Assembly: GCF_000278275.1 (NCBI RefSeq) | Contig: NZ_JH725147.1 | Span: 2,187,793-2,251,792, forward strand | Source of the DNA: Bartonella tamiae Th239 | GTDB taxonomy: Bacteria > Pseudomonadota > Alphaproteobacteria > Rhizobiales > Rhizobiaceae | Reading direction: 5' to 3' | Length of the DNA: 64,000 bases | Translations under genes and position numbers: made by a program | Shown: positions 28,989-39,858 of the stretch, piece by piece | Layout of the letters: every line of letters starts with the position of its first letter | Position numbering within the stretch: position 1 is the stretch's first letter | The notes under the pieces: generated by a model | Told to the model about the DNA's origin: nothing | What the model saw: the letters and a program-made list of their open reading frames with translations, nothing else | Database searches by the model: none

Positions 28989-31409
28989 TTAATTCTTATG
29001 AACGGTAGGAAAAAACATTTCTATTGTTGTCCCTCTATAGGGCTTTGAAAGCAATAAAAAGCGACCACCATTGTTCTCAACCAGAGACTTTGATGTTGGA
29101 AGACCAAGGCCCGTGCCGATAAAAACATCATCGCCTGTGCGCCCATCTTTTCGCGCCACTTGCATAAAAGGTTGGAGTGCTTTTGTCATTTCTTCTGCTG
29201 TCATGCCAATCCCGTTATCAGAAACTGAAATCTTCACCTCATGATTGCTGGTTAGAGCAGCATGGATAACAATGCGTCCACCAGACGGAGTAAAACGAAT
29301 AGCGTTTGATAATAAATTTAATAAAATTTGTCGAAGCTCTTGTGCATCAATGACAAAACTTGGCAATGTCTTAGGTGCGATAATACGTATTGTAATTCCA
29401 TTATCATTGGCTTGTTGTTCTAAAAATGCAACTGATTTCCGCAATTGTTCAACTACATCAAAAGAAACATCTGGCTTTCGTTTTTGTGAACGAATATAAT
29501 CATTATGTCCAATTTTAGCTTGTTCAAGAAAACGGTTAACCAAAGTCAAAATATGACTTCCTGAAGAAACAATATCATGCACGTATCCACGATAACGCTT
29601 GTTTCCAATGGCTCCAAAACGTTCTTCATACATCATTTGCGCAAAACCAATCATTGCATTAAGTGGTGTACGAATTTCATGCATGGTTTGGTTAAATGCC
29701 AGATTATTTATGTCGGGATCATGGGATGCGGCAAGCGTTGTCATATCTCGCAAGAGAGCTGCATAACCCTGTGAGGGCGCCAAAGGAACGACTGTCACAA
29801 AAACATCAATCAAGCGTTGATCTTTACACAAAATTTCTGCCTTTTCTCCACGGTTAAAGAAGTGATGGTTTTGCGTCTTTAAAAGTGCATGAATGTAAGT
29901 TTTCAATGTGTCTTTGGTAGAGAGGCTAAAAACCACGGATAAGTCTTTCCCAACAAGATCATCTGTTTCATATCCAGATAAAGCAGATGCTGCTGCACTA
30001 AGAGATTCGATCACACCTTCTTCATTTAAAAGAACCACGCCATCACTTGCCGTATCAAGAAGATTCAACAAGGTCTCACGATCAAAAAGTGAGGAAACAT
30101 CTCCCTGACTTTTAAGACCAGAAACTGCTTGTGTCTCGATTGTTTCTTCCTGCTTAGAAGTAATTGTTTCAAAGAAACGATCCCCCATCAGAGGTGTGTC
30201 CAAAATTTTCTGCTTATTAGTTTCAGACTTAACTGTTTCTTGAGCGATAGTTTTATCGCTGTCTGAAACTTGGCTATGATGCAGATCATGACGTAAACGT
30301 TCCGCAATTTCGCGAAAAGCAGACCGTTCTGAATAGGAAAGGCCACTTTGTTTTTCGCTATGATGATCTCCGTCTTCAGCACCATTTTTCACTTCAAAAT
30401 TACTGGTTAAATCTTGATTGTGAATATTTTGAATACTCAAAATTTTTCCTACACCACGAAAGCCCGCAAACGTTCCATCGTTTAAGAATATAGGAACACC
30501 CGATAAGAAGACGCGCATTTTTGCGCCATTAAATGTGCCTTTAACATTCAAAGCAATATTTTCCCATGACAAATGCTGATCTATACTATCAGCCAATTGA
30601 TCCAAATCTTTTCGTTCAAATATTGCGGTTAAATAAGAAAAATCTTGCCCAATTAAGTCTATTGTACGACAGTCATCATTCAAATTAACAGGGAGTGATA
30701 TAGCCGTAAAACGTCCAGACTGATCCATCGTCCATGTAATTTTTTTTGAATGATTTTTGACATCTTTATAAGCGTTATCTTGATGCTTATTATAGTTAAG
30801 CATATTTTTTTCAGCATGAGAAACACGCACAAAAAGCGCCAAGTATAATGAAGGTGCATTTTGTAAACGTATTAAACTAAGCTGTATCTTTTCATTTTTT
30901 TGCGACAAAAGAGTTTTTATTGGTGAATCATGATCTAGCGATTGTACCAATATAGCAAGAGAGGAATTATCGCTTATAAAATGATTTGTAGAAGCGATTA
31001 CTTCTCCATCACTCTTTAATATTGCGGCAGACAATCCTTCATCTTCAAACCCTTGTATAAGAGCCTCAGGTGCTTTTAGCACAGATTTCTTTTTTGCCTG
31101 CGCTAAAATAACTCGACCATAATTTGGAGCATCAATATAAGATAATAAGAATATAGCAGATTTATGAAGACCGCGTAAACTTACAGGAAAATGCGACTTG
31201 GCACCATTTTCAATTTGACGACTTGTAATGCGATCAAAAAAGGAAGAGCGTTCAAGAGCAGAAGTGAGTTTTTTAAACCCAAAAAACTCTGCAGCTTCAC
31301 CGTCAAGCCATAACAATTCACGTCCGCTTACATCACAAACAAAAGCGGCCCCTTCATGCATAAAAGCATCTTTAATTTCAACAGACTGTAAAAAATCAAG
31401 AAATGCCAA
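28989..31409 (-). CDS. PAS-domain sensor histidine kinase, DivJ/PleC/PdhS group
   Basis: 806 aa with no convincing membrane segment, so probably cytosolic. PAS-like regions lie near residues 15-110, 235-330 (FTAISLPVNL to AGFRGVGKI) and 450-555 (LLDTASDGVVLLNEEGVIESLSA). The phosphoacceptor is in the H box MHEIRTPLNAMIGFAQMM near residue 574, followed by ERFGAIGNKRYRGYVHDI, a pattern of the PleC/DivJ/PdhS kinases that signal to DivK. The ATPase domain has NLLSNAIRFTPSGG near 703, SVSDNGIGMT near 730 and GTGLGLPTSKSL near 766. There is no receiver domain. Which member of the group it is cannot be settled here. It follows ftsK in the same direction but after a strong terminator. Confidence 0.85.
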   Translation of the reverse strand: MAFLDFLQSVEIKDAFMHEGAAFVCDVSGRELLWLDGEAAEFFGFKKLTSALERSSFFDRITSRQIENGAKSHFPVSLRGLHKSAIFLLSYIDAPNYGRVILAQAKKKSVLKAPEALIQGFEDEGLSAAILKSDGEVIASTNHFISDNSSLAILVQSLDHDSPIKTLLSQKNEKIQLSLIRLQNAPSLYLALFVRVSHAEKNMLNYNKHQDNAYKDVKNHSKKITWTMDQSGRFTAISLPVNLNDDCRTIDLIGQDFSYLTAIFERKDLDQLADSIDQHLSWENIALNVKGTFNGAKMRVFLSGVPIFLNDGTFAGFRGVGKILSIQNIHNQDLTSNFEVKNGAEDGDHHSEKQSGLSYSERSAFREIAERLRHDLHHSQVSDSDKTIAQETVKSETNKQKILDTPLMGDRFFETITSKQEETIETQAVSGLKSQGDVSSLFDRETLLNLLDTASDGVVLLNEEGVIESLSAAASALSGYETDDLVGKDLSVVFSLSTKDTLKTYIHALLKTQNHHFFNRGEKAEILCKDQRLIDVFVTVVPLAPSQGYAALLRDMTTLAASHDPDINNLAFNQTMHEIRTPLNAMIGFAQMMYEERFGAIGNKRYRGYVHDIVSSGSHILTLVNRFLEQAKIGHNDYIRSQKRKPDVSFDVVEQLRKSVAFLEQQANDNGITIRIIAPKTLPSFVIDAQELRQILLNLLSNAIRFTPSGGRIVIHAALTSNHEVKISVSDNGIGMTAEEMTKALQPFMQVARKDGRTGDDVFIGTGLGLPTSKSLVENNGGRFLLLSKPYRGTTIEMFFPTVHKN

Positions 31410-31532
31410 CTGGCTCTCCCATATTTATTTTTCGCTTTTACTTTATACTATATAGAAAATTTATTGAAAAACAAAAAGAGATTATGGTTGACGTAAAAAA
31501 TGCCTCATAAAATTGTTTTGAATGCATATGTG

Positions 31533-31560
31533 AAAATGCGCACGAAATTGTGCGCATTTT
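31533..31560 (-). terminator. perfect hairpin after ftsK
   Basis: AAAATGCGCAC (31533-31543) and GTGCGCATTTT (31550-31560) are an 11-bp perfect inverted repeat around a 6-nt loop. On the minus strand it lies 27 bp past the ftsK stop, with terminal T residues. It probably ends the ftsK transcript and insulates the kinase gene. Confidence 0.75.
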
Positions 31561-31586
31561 GAAACTATACACAAAAGAAAAAAACG

Positions 31587-34500
31587 TTAACCTTCAAGTT
31601 CATGACGACCATTGATCAAAATTTCTCGCTTGCCGACATGATTTGCAGCACCAACGATCCCCTCTTCTTCCATACGTTCGACAAGTGATGCAGCCTTATT
31701 ATAACCAATTGAAAGGCGTCGCTGAATGTAAGATGTTGAACATTTTTTATCACGCATAACAATTTTAACCGCTTGCAAATAAAGCTCTTCTCCATCTTCA
31801 CCGCTATTGTTTGCTGCAACAATATCGGCAATTGAACCTGCCTCATCAATCGTGTCTTCACCATCATCCCCATCAGTTACTGTCGCCAAATAATCTGGTG
31901 TTCCTTGAGTTTTAAGATGTGCAACAACTTGCTCCACTTCCTCATCAGAAACAAATGGCCCATGAACACGTACAATGCGTCCACCACCTACCATATGCAA
32001 CATATCACCTTGACCAAGCAAAGTTTCTGCGCCCTGCTCTCCCAATATCGTACGACTATCAATTTTTGACGTGACTTGAAATGAAATTCGTGTAGGAAAA
32101 TTCGCTTTAATCGTCCCAGTAATCACATCAACTGAAGGGCGTTGCGTTGCCATAATTAAGTGGATACCCGCAGCACGCGCCATTTGCGCCAAACGCTGAA
32201 TAGCCCCCTCAATTTCCTTACCAGCAACCATCATAAGGTCTGCCATTTCATCAACAATGACAACAATATAAGGCAATTTTGCAAGATCCATTGCCTCTTC
32301 ATGATAAAGCATCTCACCTGTCTCTTTGTCAAAACCCGATTGAACCGTACACATAATGGTTTCACCTTTTTCGGCTGCAGCAGCAACGCGACTATTAAAA
32401 CCATCAATATTACGCACACCAAGTTTCGCCATTTTACGATAGCGATCTTCCATCTCACGTACAGCCCATTTGAGCGCTGTAACAGCTTTTTTAGGATCCG
32501 TGACCACTGGTGTTAAAAGATGAGGAATTCCATCGTAAATCGAAAGCTCTAACATTTTCGGGTCTACCATAATCAATCGGCATTGATCTGGGCTCATTCG
32601 ATAAAGTAAGGACAAGATCATCGTATTTATGGCAACCGATTTACCCGATCCTGTAGTTCCAGCAACAAGAAGATGAGGCATTTTTGCAAGTTCTGCAATG
32701 ACTGGTTCACCGCCAATGCTTTTGCCTAAAGCAAGGGCAAGCTTATAATTGCTCTCTTGAAAAGCCTTTGATTGGATAAGTTCACGCAGATAAACCGTAT
32801 CACGTACACTGTTTGGCAATTCAATACCGATGACATTGCGTCCTGGTATGACAGCAACACGCGCCGAGATTGCAGACATAGAGCGTGCAATATCATCAGA
32901 AAGTCCTATAACTCTAGAAGACTTCACACCCGCAGCTGGTTCAAATTCATACATTGTGACGACTGGCCCCGGGCGCACATGAATAATTTCGCCTTTCACA
33001 CCAAAATCTTCCAAAACACTTTCTAATAGTCCTGCACTGCGCTCAAGCGTTTCTTGAGATATAATGGCTCCATCATTATAAACAGGTTTTTGCAGTAATT
33101 CGATTGATGGAAATTGATAGGGTCCATATGTTTTTGCTGTTGGGCTTGCCATAAATGCAGGGTTTAATGATCGAAATGGTGCACCAGCTGCAGATTTTGT
33201 CACAGCACAAGCAGTATGATTTTGTACATCCGCATGTTTGTTTTCAACAACCGGCGTGTCGTCGATTGCATTTTCGATAGATTGTTCTTCTAAGTTTTGA
33301 TCTTCGACTTTTGAAGATAGAGAAAATTTTTTCACAGAATGATCCTCTTCACAATCATTGCCAGGCTTACAATCAATATCACACTTTTCTTCAAACGCTT
33401 GATCTGTCAGTTTATTTTTTTCTTGAGAACCATCTGTTTCTTGTATCTTATCAGATAAATCACTTTTGCTATTTTCTTGAACTGATATTTCACCCACACT
33501 TTGTTCTGGCATTCTATGTGCAGTTGATCTTTCTTCCGATAAAACAATGGGGTTTTCATCTAAAGCCACTTGGCTCTTTGATGGTGCCACAACGTCAAGA
33601 TTATCAATAACATTATGAACAGTTTGTTCTGTTATACTCACCTCATTCTTATCATCAGAGGATTCCATTTTGTGATGATCATTTTTTTCATCTGTTATAA
33701 TAGAGTCGAGATGAGTTTTTAAGGGGAAACGACATTCAAGAACACGATATAAATCAGTGATTGATGGGTCTTGCTGAATGTTGTCTTGCGTCACTGTTTT
33801 TGAATGCATTCTTTGACAAGACATACCTTCAGATGTTGCTATCTGTGCTGTTTTCTTCAAACTCGTTTTACTATGATCTTTTCTTTCAACAGAATGATCA
33901 AAAGCTTTTTCAACACTGTCATCTATATAAGAAAAACCAAGCTCAAAAAATGCTGAATCAGAAAGATAGGCTGAGATCATTAAAGTAGATGTTGACTTTT
34001 TATCCTTTTCACCTTTCTCAGATATATAAAAAGCCCCAGTCATGCTATGATCTTCATTTTCATCAAATTTTAAATCATTTTTATCTTTAAAACGTGTAGT
34101 TTCCTTTATCATTACGGTTGTTTGTAAAGTTTCCTCAAAGGTGTGTTGTTGCGTTTCCAGCGCAAGATTGTTAGAAAAAGACTCATCATTTTTAATGACA
34201 TTTTGTCTAGTATTTTCATTCTGTTTAGATGATTTTTCCCTTTTATCTTCATCATAGTGATGCGATGATGTCATGCTTATTGCATTCAAACATTCATCAC
34301 CATTTGTGGCTTTGACCTGTTGTGGTTCTATCACTTCTATATGGGATGAAGACGCTTTTTGTGCTGCGTCTTTTTTTGCTTCTTCAAACGCTTTGTATTT
34401 TTGCGCAAAAGCGGGATCATTTTCGATTCGTCGGCGCAAAAGCTCGACTTCTGGTGTCCGTGTAAAACGAACATTATCCGTTAATGCAAAAGCTTTTTTC

Positions 34501-34673
34501 CAAACGGTTGGATAGGCAAGCTCTGCCGATTTATCAGAGGTGATGACGCTATTATTATCATCTTTCGTTTCTTTAATCTTTGGACAGGCTTCGTTCGATA
34601 ATGAATTTATTTTTAAATTACGCATGATACTCAAACTAACTTTAGGGCAATGATCAACATTGCCATCTGACAT
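31587..34673 (-). CDS. ftsK: FtsK/SpoIIIE family DNA translocase without N-terminal membrane domain
   Basis: Hexameric ATPase that pumps chromosomal DNA toward dif at division. The product is about 1028 aa. Residues 1-510 are polar, Ser/Glu/Lys-rich and low complexity, with none of the four membrane spans expected in a canonical FtsK. Then come the alpha domain ([25 protein letters not shown] near 575), Walker [14 protein letters not shown] near 670, Walker [13 protein letters not shown] near 810 and [14 protein letters not shown]. The gamma winged-helix lies at 960-1028 ([25 protein letters not shown]), which reads KOPS. Start choice is uncertain; no strong ribosome binding site is seen before ATG 34673. 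Confidence 0.9.
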   Translation of the reverse strand: MSDGNVDHCPKVSLSIMRNLKINSLSNEACPKIKETKDDNNSVITSDKSAELAYPTVWKKAFALTDNVRFTRTPEVELLRRRIENDPAFAQKYKAFEEAKKDAAQKASSSHIEVIEPQQVKATNGDECLNAISMTSSHHYDEDKREKSSKQNENTRQNVIKNDESFSNNLALETQQHTFEETLQTTVMIKETTRFKDKNDLKFDENEDHSMTGAFYISEKGEKDKKSTSTLMISAYLSDSAFFELGFSYIDDSVEKAFDHSVERKDHSKTSLKKTAQIATSEGMSCQRMHSKTVTQDNIQQDPSITDLYRVLECRFPLKTHLDSIITDEKNDHHKMESSDDKNEVSITEQTVHNVIDNLDVVAPSKSQVALDENPIVLSEERSTAHRMPEQSVGEISVQENSKSDLSDKIQETDGSQEKNKLTDQAFEEKCDIDCKPGNDCEEDHSVKKFSLSSKVEDQNLEEQSIENAIDDTPVVENKHADVQNHTACAVTKSAAGAPFRSLNPAFMASPTAKTYGPYQFPSIELLQKPVYNDGAIISQETLERSAGLLESVLEDFGVKGEIIHVRPGPVVTMYEFEPAAGVKSSRVIGLSDDIARSMSAISARVAVIPGRNVIGIELPNSVRDTVYLRELIQSKAFQESNYKLALALGKSIGGEPVIAELAKMPHLLVAGTTGSGKSVAINTMILSLLYRMSPDQCRLIMVDPKMLELSIYDGIPHLLTPVVTDPKKAVTALKWAVREMEDRYRKMAKLGVRNIDGFNSRVAAAAEKGETIMCTVQSGFDKETGEMLYHEEAMDLAKLPYIVVIVDEMADLMMVAGKEIEGAIQRLAQMARAAGIHLIMATQRPSVDVITGTIKANFPTRISFQVTSKIDSRTILGEQGAETLLGQGDMLHMVGGGRIVRVHGPFVSDEEVEQVVAHLKTQGTPDYLATVTDGDDGEDTIDEAGSIADIVAANNSGEDGEELYLQAVKIVMRDKKCSTSYIQRRLSIGYNKAASLVERMEEEGIVGAANHVGKREILINGRHELEG

Positions 34674-34740
34674 TTTCAAATGCTGATGTTAGAGTGTGAA
34701 GGTTAATAAGTTTTTGCCAAATCAAATTTATTGATAGAAA

Positions 34741-34782
34741 AGAAGCAAAAAAATTAAATTTAAAATTTTGCTTCTTTTTCTT
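34741..34782 (-). terminator. intrinsic terminator after the putA remnant
   Basis: AGAAGCAAAA (34741-34750) pairs with TTTTGCTTCT (34766-34775), with T tracts on both outer sides. On the minus strand it lies just past the putA remnant and upstream of ftsK. Confidence 0.65.
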
Positions 34783-34819
34783 CATTGGTTAAACAACACT
34801 TTTGCTTTAAGTGCAAAAC

Positions 34820-37472
34820 CTAATCACTTATGGCCATTAAACTGGCGTTGCCACCAGCGACCGTTGTGTTTATTAAAATAACCACTTCTTCACCCAATAA
34901 ATTCAACTGATAGAGCATATTGGATTGGGAAAGCGGACTGCTCTCATGGCTTTTGTTAAAGCATGTTTGCGTTAAAATAAGTTGATCGGTAAGGCGAGAA
35001 ATCCTCATTTGAATATCTTAAATCCGTTCATTATTGCCTTCAATCAAACAACCGGCATAGGGCCTGTGGGCTTCATAGTTGTCTGTCCAAATCATTCTTG
35101 ATAAAAGAGCTTCAGGAAGGGTTTCAAAAAACGGACTGAGCTTTGTTAATGAATTAATGACAAGATGATTGCCCATGCAAAGCGCGCTGCATCATTGTTC
35201 TATAAGACCTTTTTCTGTTTGAGGAAACAGTAAAATTTTAACTCTTGGTTTAATGCGATAGCGGTTTTCTTCCTCAACAGGCACTGGCAAGTCAAGCTCC
35301 ATGCCTAAAAATGATTGGCTTTTTAAAAACCGCATTGCAGCGGCATCTTTAAGCCTTTTTCTTTCAACCACGCAATGAAAGCTGTCAATCCTTCATCAGT
35401 GCTTTGTCCTAAAGGCATATCAAGTGTCGGCGCTGTCTCAACCAGACGATTTAAATAAAAGGAACCGCCCGCTTTGGGTCCTGTTCTTGAAAGGAACGCG
35501 TCCACCAAATGGCTGCAGCCCCACAACCGCACCAACAACATTGCGATTAATATAGATATTACCAACACGAATTTGGTGTAATACTTGATCGATTGTTTCA
35601 TCAATACGTGTATGAAGACTAAAGGTTAGTCCATATCCTGTAGCGTGAATACCATCAATAATATGTGCCATTTCATCAAGTTTGAAACGAAGAACATGCA
35701 AAACAGGACCAAAAACTTCTCATTTTAAACTGTTTACGGAAGAAATTTCAATTAATGTTGGTCTGATAAAAGTGCCGTTATTTATTGCATCACCATGGTC
35801 AATTTGTTCAAAAGCACAACCCGAAGCACGCATTATCTTTATATATTGTGCAAGATTATTGTGTGCTTCATCACTAATGACAGGTCCAACATCAATTCCG
35901 ATATTGTCTGTTGAAACAACGCGCAATTCTTACATTGCACCTTTAAGCATTGTTAAAATATTGTCAGCAACATCGTCTTGCAAACAAAGCAGCCGCAATG
36001 CAGAACATCGCTGTCCTCCACTATCAAAAGCCGAAGCAATTACATCATCAACCAATTGTTCCGCTAAAGCTGAAGAATCAACAATCATGGCATTTCGTCC
36101 CCCTGTTTCAGCAATTAAAGGAACAAATTTTCCTGATGGCGCAAATCGTGAGGCCAATTCTTTTTGAATAGAACGAACAACCTGCGTTGATCCTGTAAAT
36201 AAAACGGCAGCAATTTGATCACAACCTACCAATGCTGCACCAATATTTCCATCATCTGGCACCAATTGCAAAGCGTATTCTGGACAACCTGCCTCATAAA
36301 GAAGCTTAACTGCTTGTGCTGCAATTAACGGACTTTCTTCTGCAGGTTTTGCCAACACAATATTGCCTGTAACAAGTGCAGCAATAATTTGACCCATGAA
36401 AATTGCCAATGGAAAAGTCCAAGGACTTATGCACACAACCACACCGAAAGCTTGATGAGACGTGGTGAGGGTGCGACGCGCTTGCGAGGCATAAAAGCGC
36501 AAGAAGTCGATTGCCTCTCTTACTTCTGAAAGTGCATTGGGTAAAAATTTTCCAGCTTGACGCATGATTAAGGGTAAAAGAGTAGACATTCTTGATTAAA
36601 GAAGATCGGCCGTCTTCTCTAAAATATCAGCGCGTTTTTCAGCAGACAAACTGGCCCATTTGAAAGCATAAGTTGCCGCTTTTTTAGCCATTATACGCGC
36701 TTGATTTTCATCAACCTCAAAAATTCGCCCAACACAAGCATCTTTATAACCAGGATTAATAATGAGACGTCCCTCATGCGTTATTTTTATAGAGGTTAAA
36801 CAGGCTTGCCATTTTTCATCAACACTCTTTCGAAATGCTTTACTTAAAATCGAGTGTCATTTCATTTGAAAGGTCAAATCCTTGTGATTTTTTTCGCTCA
36901 CTGCCAAAAATCTGCTCAGGCAATAAAATCTCAGAATGAGAAGCACCACGATCAACCAAAGCACGCGCATGATCAACAGTATCTTCAATTAAATCCATAA
37001 TGCTTACATTTGGATCACCAATACGATTGGCAAAAGAGGCATTCGCACCATTTTCCAGTAAACGTCTCACCAAATACGCTAGCAAAGTTTCATGTGTGCC
37101 AACGGGGGCATAAATACATGCCGGCCGTGCTAATTTGTCTTGACCGACAACTTCTTTATAAAGTGCTTCACCCATTCCATGAAGACATTGAAATTCATAT
37201 TGATCTTCTTGAAAATGTTTAGGCTCTCAAATGATAAATCGTGGCCACTGTTTGTGCATTATTTGTTGCAAATTGTGCAAAAACAGCATGGGCACTGCTA
37301 ATAATTTTTTTGAGCAAGCAATATAGGAAATATCCGTTTAAGCTTTACGCGTAAAAACAGAAAAATCTTTTAACCCTTCTACTTGCGTTTCTTTAATTTC
37401 TGCATCCCAAAAAGCCGTTTGTTCTGAAATTGGCGGCGCAAAATTTGAAAAGGATTTCATTGCTGTTGTCAT
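34820..37472 (-). pseudogene. putA: bifunctional proline dehydrogenase / P5C dehydrogenase, decayed
   Basis: Intact PutA oxidises proline to glutamate and is about 1,200 codons; here 2.65 kb remains. It starts at ATG 37472 behind GGAGG (MTTAMKSFSNFAPPISEQTAF). An early stop follows, and most of the proline dehydrogenase barrel is deleted. The text resumes at MGEALYKEVVGQDKLARPACIYAP with YAPVGTHETLLAYLVRRLLENGAN. The aldehyde dehydrogenase part is spread over several frames: VVCISPWTFPLAIFMGQI, FTGSTQVVRSIQKELA, ETGGRNAMIVDSSALAEQ, GGQRCSALRLLCLQDD, GYGLTFSLHTRIDETI and NRNVVGAVVGLQPFGG. The C-terminal tail is AGGNASLMAISD. Multiple stops and frameshifts rule out function. Confidence 0.93.
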
Positions 37473-37633
37473 TCATCATCCTCCACATAAACACTATCAA
37501 ACTTTGTCAGTTATAGGTGTTGTATTTTTGAGCGTGACTATAGCAAAGACAAAAATTTACTTATTGCATAAATAATGCTTAATACTAGTAAAATAAGCTG
37601 TATATTTTATAAAGTATTGGCAATTATCTTACA

Positions 37634-38043
37634 ATGACAAAGAAAAATAGTGAAATCGACAAAATGATAATCGTATCATTGATCTTTTGGTTGAAAATGG
37701 GCGTATATCTATAACTGAGCTTGCTAAAAAGTAGGATTATCGAAAACGCCAATTTAATTGCGCCTTAAACGACTGATTGATGTAGGGTATATAACAGATT
37801 TTTATGCAGCACTAAATCTTGAAATAATGTGGCTTGATCATATCGCTTTTGCAGAAGTGAAGTTATCTAATACGTGTGAACGGGCCTGGAACGCCTTTAA
37901 TGATGCGGTGCAAAAATACGAACAAGTAATATTCGACGATATCGTATTGCTTTAGGAGAAAAATTTAGGCTTTGCCGTTTGTGGCCAATATATCAACATT
38001 TTTTATCGTGCAAAGTGTCATTGATGCAGGTTTCAGGCGCTGA
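37634..38043 (+). pseudogene. putR: Lrp/AsnC-type regulator (PutR-like), disabled
   Basis: Divergent from putA, as PutR is in Rhizobiales, where it activates putA in response to proline. Readable parts are MTKKNSEID, a shift, then NRIIDLLVENGRISITELAKK, a TAG stop, then LRLKRLIDVGYITDFYAALN, HIAFAEVKLSN, RYRIALGEKF, another shift, and ALPFVANISTFFIVQSVIDAGFRR ending at TGA 38041. HTH and RAM domains are both recognisable, but at least three lesions are present. Confidence 0.88.
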
Positions 38044-38066
38044 ACAAACAGCGCCTGAAATTTTAT
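38031..38066. terminator. perfect 12-bp terminator shared by convergent genes
   Basis: TTTCAGGCGCTG (38031-38042) pairs with CAGCGCCTGAAA (38049-38060) around a 6-nt loop, then TTTTAT. It overlaps the stop codon of the putR remnant and abuts the stop of the proP-like gene at 38067, so it can terminate both. Confidence 0.8.
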
Positions 38067-39533
38067 CTAATTCAGTTTTGGATGTTGATCGACTAAGTTT
38101 TGTCGTTGTTCTTCAAGGTCAGAAATCTTTTCCTCAAGAACACTAACCTGATCTTCAATATTATCAAAATGTTCTTTTAAGACTTCTTTTGCTTCTGACT
38201 TAGAAGAGGCAATTGGTGGCGCATCCATTAAAGGTCGATTAGCGGTCTCCGGAACACTCACTGCTGTAATAAAACCAAATACAGCAACAACCATCAAATA
38301 ATATGCCGGCATATAAAGAGAACCCGTTGATTCAACCAACCAAGCAGCAACAGGCGGTGTAATACCAGCTATAAATACGGCAATGTTAAAGCAAATAGCG
38401 AGTGTCCTAAATCTGACATCTGTTGGAAAAAGTGCTGGTAAAATAGAAGCCATAATACCAATAAAACAGGATAAAATGACGGCTAAAATACCAATACCCA
38501 AACTAATATAGATCACATCCTCATGTTGAATCATCCAAAAACAAGGATAGGCAGAAAAGAGCAGTGCCACTGAGCCAAAATAGAGAAATGGTTTGCGACC
38601 AATTTTATCACTAACAAAACCAATGATAGGCTGAAGACAAAGCATGAAAACCATTACAATAATAACAATTCGCACACCGTGCTCATCACTATATCCAAGA
38701 TTAACAGAAAGATAATTTGGCAAATATGTAAGTAGCATATAGTAAATCGTATTTGTAGAAATAACCAAGCAGCAGCTTATAGCAATACCGCCCAAATTAT
38801 TTCGAAAAATTTCACCGATTGAGGTCGTATTATCCTCACCTGCTTCCTGTGCTTCAAATGCTGGTGATTCATCAAGAGATTTACGCAAATAAAGACCGAT
38901 CAAACCTAAAGGTAATGAAAGAAGAAATGGAATGCGCCATCCCCACTCATTCATTCCTGCATCTCCAATAATCGAATAGATAACCGAAACAACAAGTGCA
39001 CCAACAAGAAACCCAGCGGTTGATCCAAAATCAAGCCAACTTGCCATAAAACCGCGCTTTCTATCAGGTGAATATTCACCGACAAAAACAACCGCTCCCG
39101 CATATTCTCCACCAACGGAAAGACCTTGGATCACTTTCGCTAAAATTAACAAAATAGGCGCAATGATACCAATTGTTTGATAAGAGGGAATAATCCCTAT
39201 ACAAAAGGTACTTGCCGACATCAAAATAATGGTGAATGATAAAATGTTTTTGCGTCCATATTTATCACCCAAATAACCAAATATAGCGCCACCTAAGGGG
39301 CGAAAGAGAAATGGTACAGAAAATGTTGCTAGTGATGCAATTAACTGTATTGATGGGGGTGCGGCCGCAAAAAAGGTACGGCCAATAATAACGGCAAGAA
39401 AACCGTAAACACTAAAATCAAACCATTCAACTGCATTGCCAAGACCTGAAGCGGTAATAACTTTACGCAATTCCTTATTTTCAACAATCGGTATATCTTT
39501 CACCGTTAGCGGTTGTTGTGTCGTTTCTGACAT
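38067..39533 (-). CDS. ProP-like MFS osmolyte/proline transporter
   Basis: Twelve-span proton symporter, 488 aa from ATG 39533 (MSETTQQPL), preferred because AAGGAAG lies 5 nt upstream; a start at 39557 adds an unlikely leader. MHS-family motifs are ASGLGNAVEWFDFSVYGFLAV, GYLGDKYGRKNIL, VIQGLSVGGEYAGAVVFVGEY and EWGWRIPFLLS. The last 50 residues (KEVLKEHFDNIEDQVSVLEEK onwards) form a heptad-rich coiled coil like the C-terminal osmosensory coiled coil of ProP. It lies beside dead putA/putR, so the proline-use partner is gone while the transporter stays intact. Proline or betaine is likely, not proven. Confidence 0.82.
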   Translation of the reverse strand: MSETTQQPLTVKDIPIVENKELRKVITASGLGNAVEWFDFSVYGFLAVIIGRTFFAAAPPSIQLIASLATFSVPFLFRPLGGAIFGYLGDKYGRKNILSFTIILMSASTFCIGIIPSYQTIGIIAPILLILAKVIQGLSVGGEYAGAVVFVGEYSPDRKRGFMASWLDFGSTAGFLVGALVVSVIYSIIGDAGMNEWGWRIPFLLSLPLGLIGLYLRKSLDESPAFEAQEAGEDNTTSIGEIFRNNLGGIAISCCLVISTNTIYYMLLTYLPNYLSVNLGYSDEHGVRIVIIVMVFMLCLQPIIGFVSDKIGRKPFLYFGSVALLFSAYPCFWMIQHEDVIYISLGIGILAVILSCFIGIMASILPALFPTDVRFRTLAICFNIAVFIAGITPPVAAWLVESTGSLYMPAYYLMVVAVFGFITAVSVPETANRPLMDAPPIASSKSEAKEVLKEHFDNIEDQVSVLEEKISDLEEQRQNLVDQHPKLN

Positions 39534-39652
39534 ATGTTCTTCCTTACATTTCAACACGCCCGACTTCAGCGCGTTTTACAATGCTTAAAAATAAGCACTC
39601 TTCCATGACGATTTTCATGCATAATGGTCTTATAATGAGACAGCTTTGCTAG

Positions 39653-39676
39653 AGCGCGCCAAAAACGCGCTTTTTT
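39653..39676 (+). terminator. terminator-like hairpin on the plus strand upstream of proP-like gene
   Basis: AGCGCG (39653-39658) pairs with CGCGCT (39666-39671), followed by TTTTTT. No plus-strand gene precedes it; the putR remnant terminates 1.6 kb earlier. It sits just before the promoter at 39691. Confidence 0.5.
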
Positions 39677-39690
39677 GCGAATTTTCAATA

Positions 39691-39719
39691 TCGACATTTA
39701 CTGCTTCATCTCGCTAAAT
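39691..39719 (+). promoter_or_regulatory. candidate sigma-70 promoter for a structured leader
   Basis: TCGACA (39691-39696), 17-nt spacer, CTAAAT (39714-39719). The predicted transcription start, about 39726, is within a base or two of the first hairpin of the downstream RNA. Confidence 0.45.
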
Positions 39720-39725
39720 TAAAAT

Positions 39726-39858
39726 ACACTGGGAACGGGCAATAATGCCCCAGTGGTAAACCGTAAAGCACGGCAATCATCACTCAAAGTGGGGTATGAT
39801 ATCCTATTATTGTTGTCGCTACCCCAATACATCGCGTATTATAAGGAGAACCAAGACA
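39726..39858 (+). ncRNA. candidate structured leader RNA, class unknown
   Basis: Four consecutive pairings can be drawn. CACTG 39727-39731 pairs with CAGTG 39751-39755, enclosing GGGCA/TGCCC (39737-39741 with 39746-39750) and a 5-nt bulge. CCGT/ACGG lies at 39761-39764 and 39770-39773. TGGGGTA/TACCCCA lies at 39790-39796 and 39820-39826. AATAC/GTATT lies at 39126+700 (39826-39830) and 39836-39840. An AAGGAG ribosome binding site (39843-39848) follows at once, then ATG 39859. The block is richer in G+C than the A/T desert after it. The layout resembles a riboswitch or attenuator ahead of a ribosome binding site. I could not match it to a class I can recite; the speF element of alphaproteobacterial polyamine genes is one to test. 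Confidence 0.45.
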
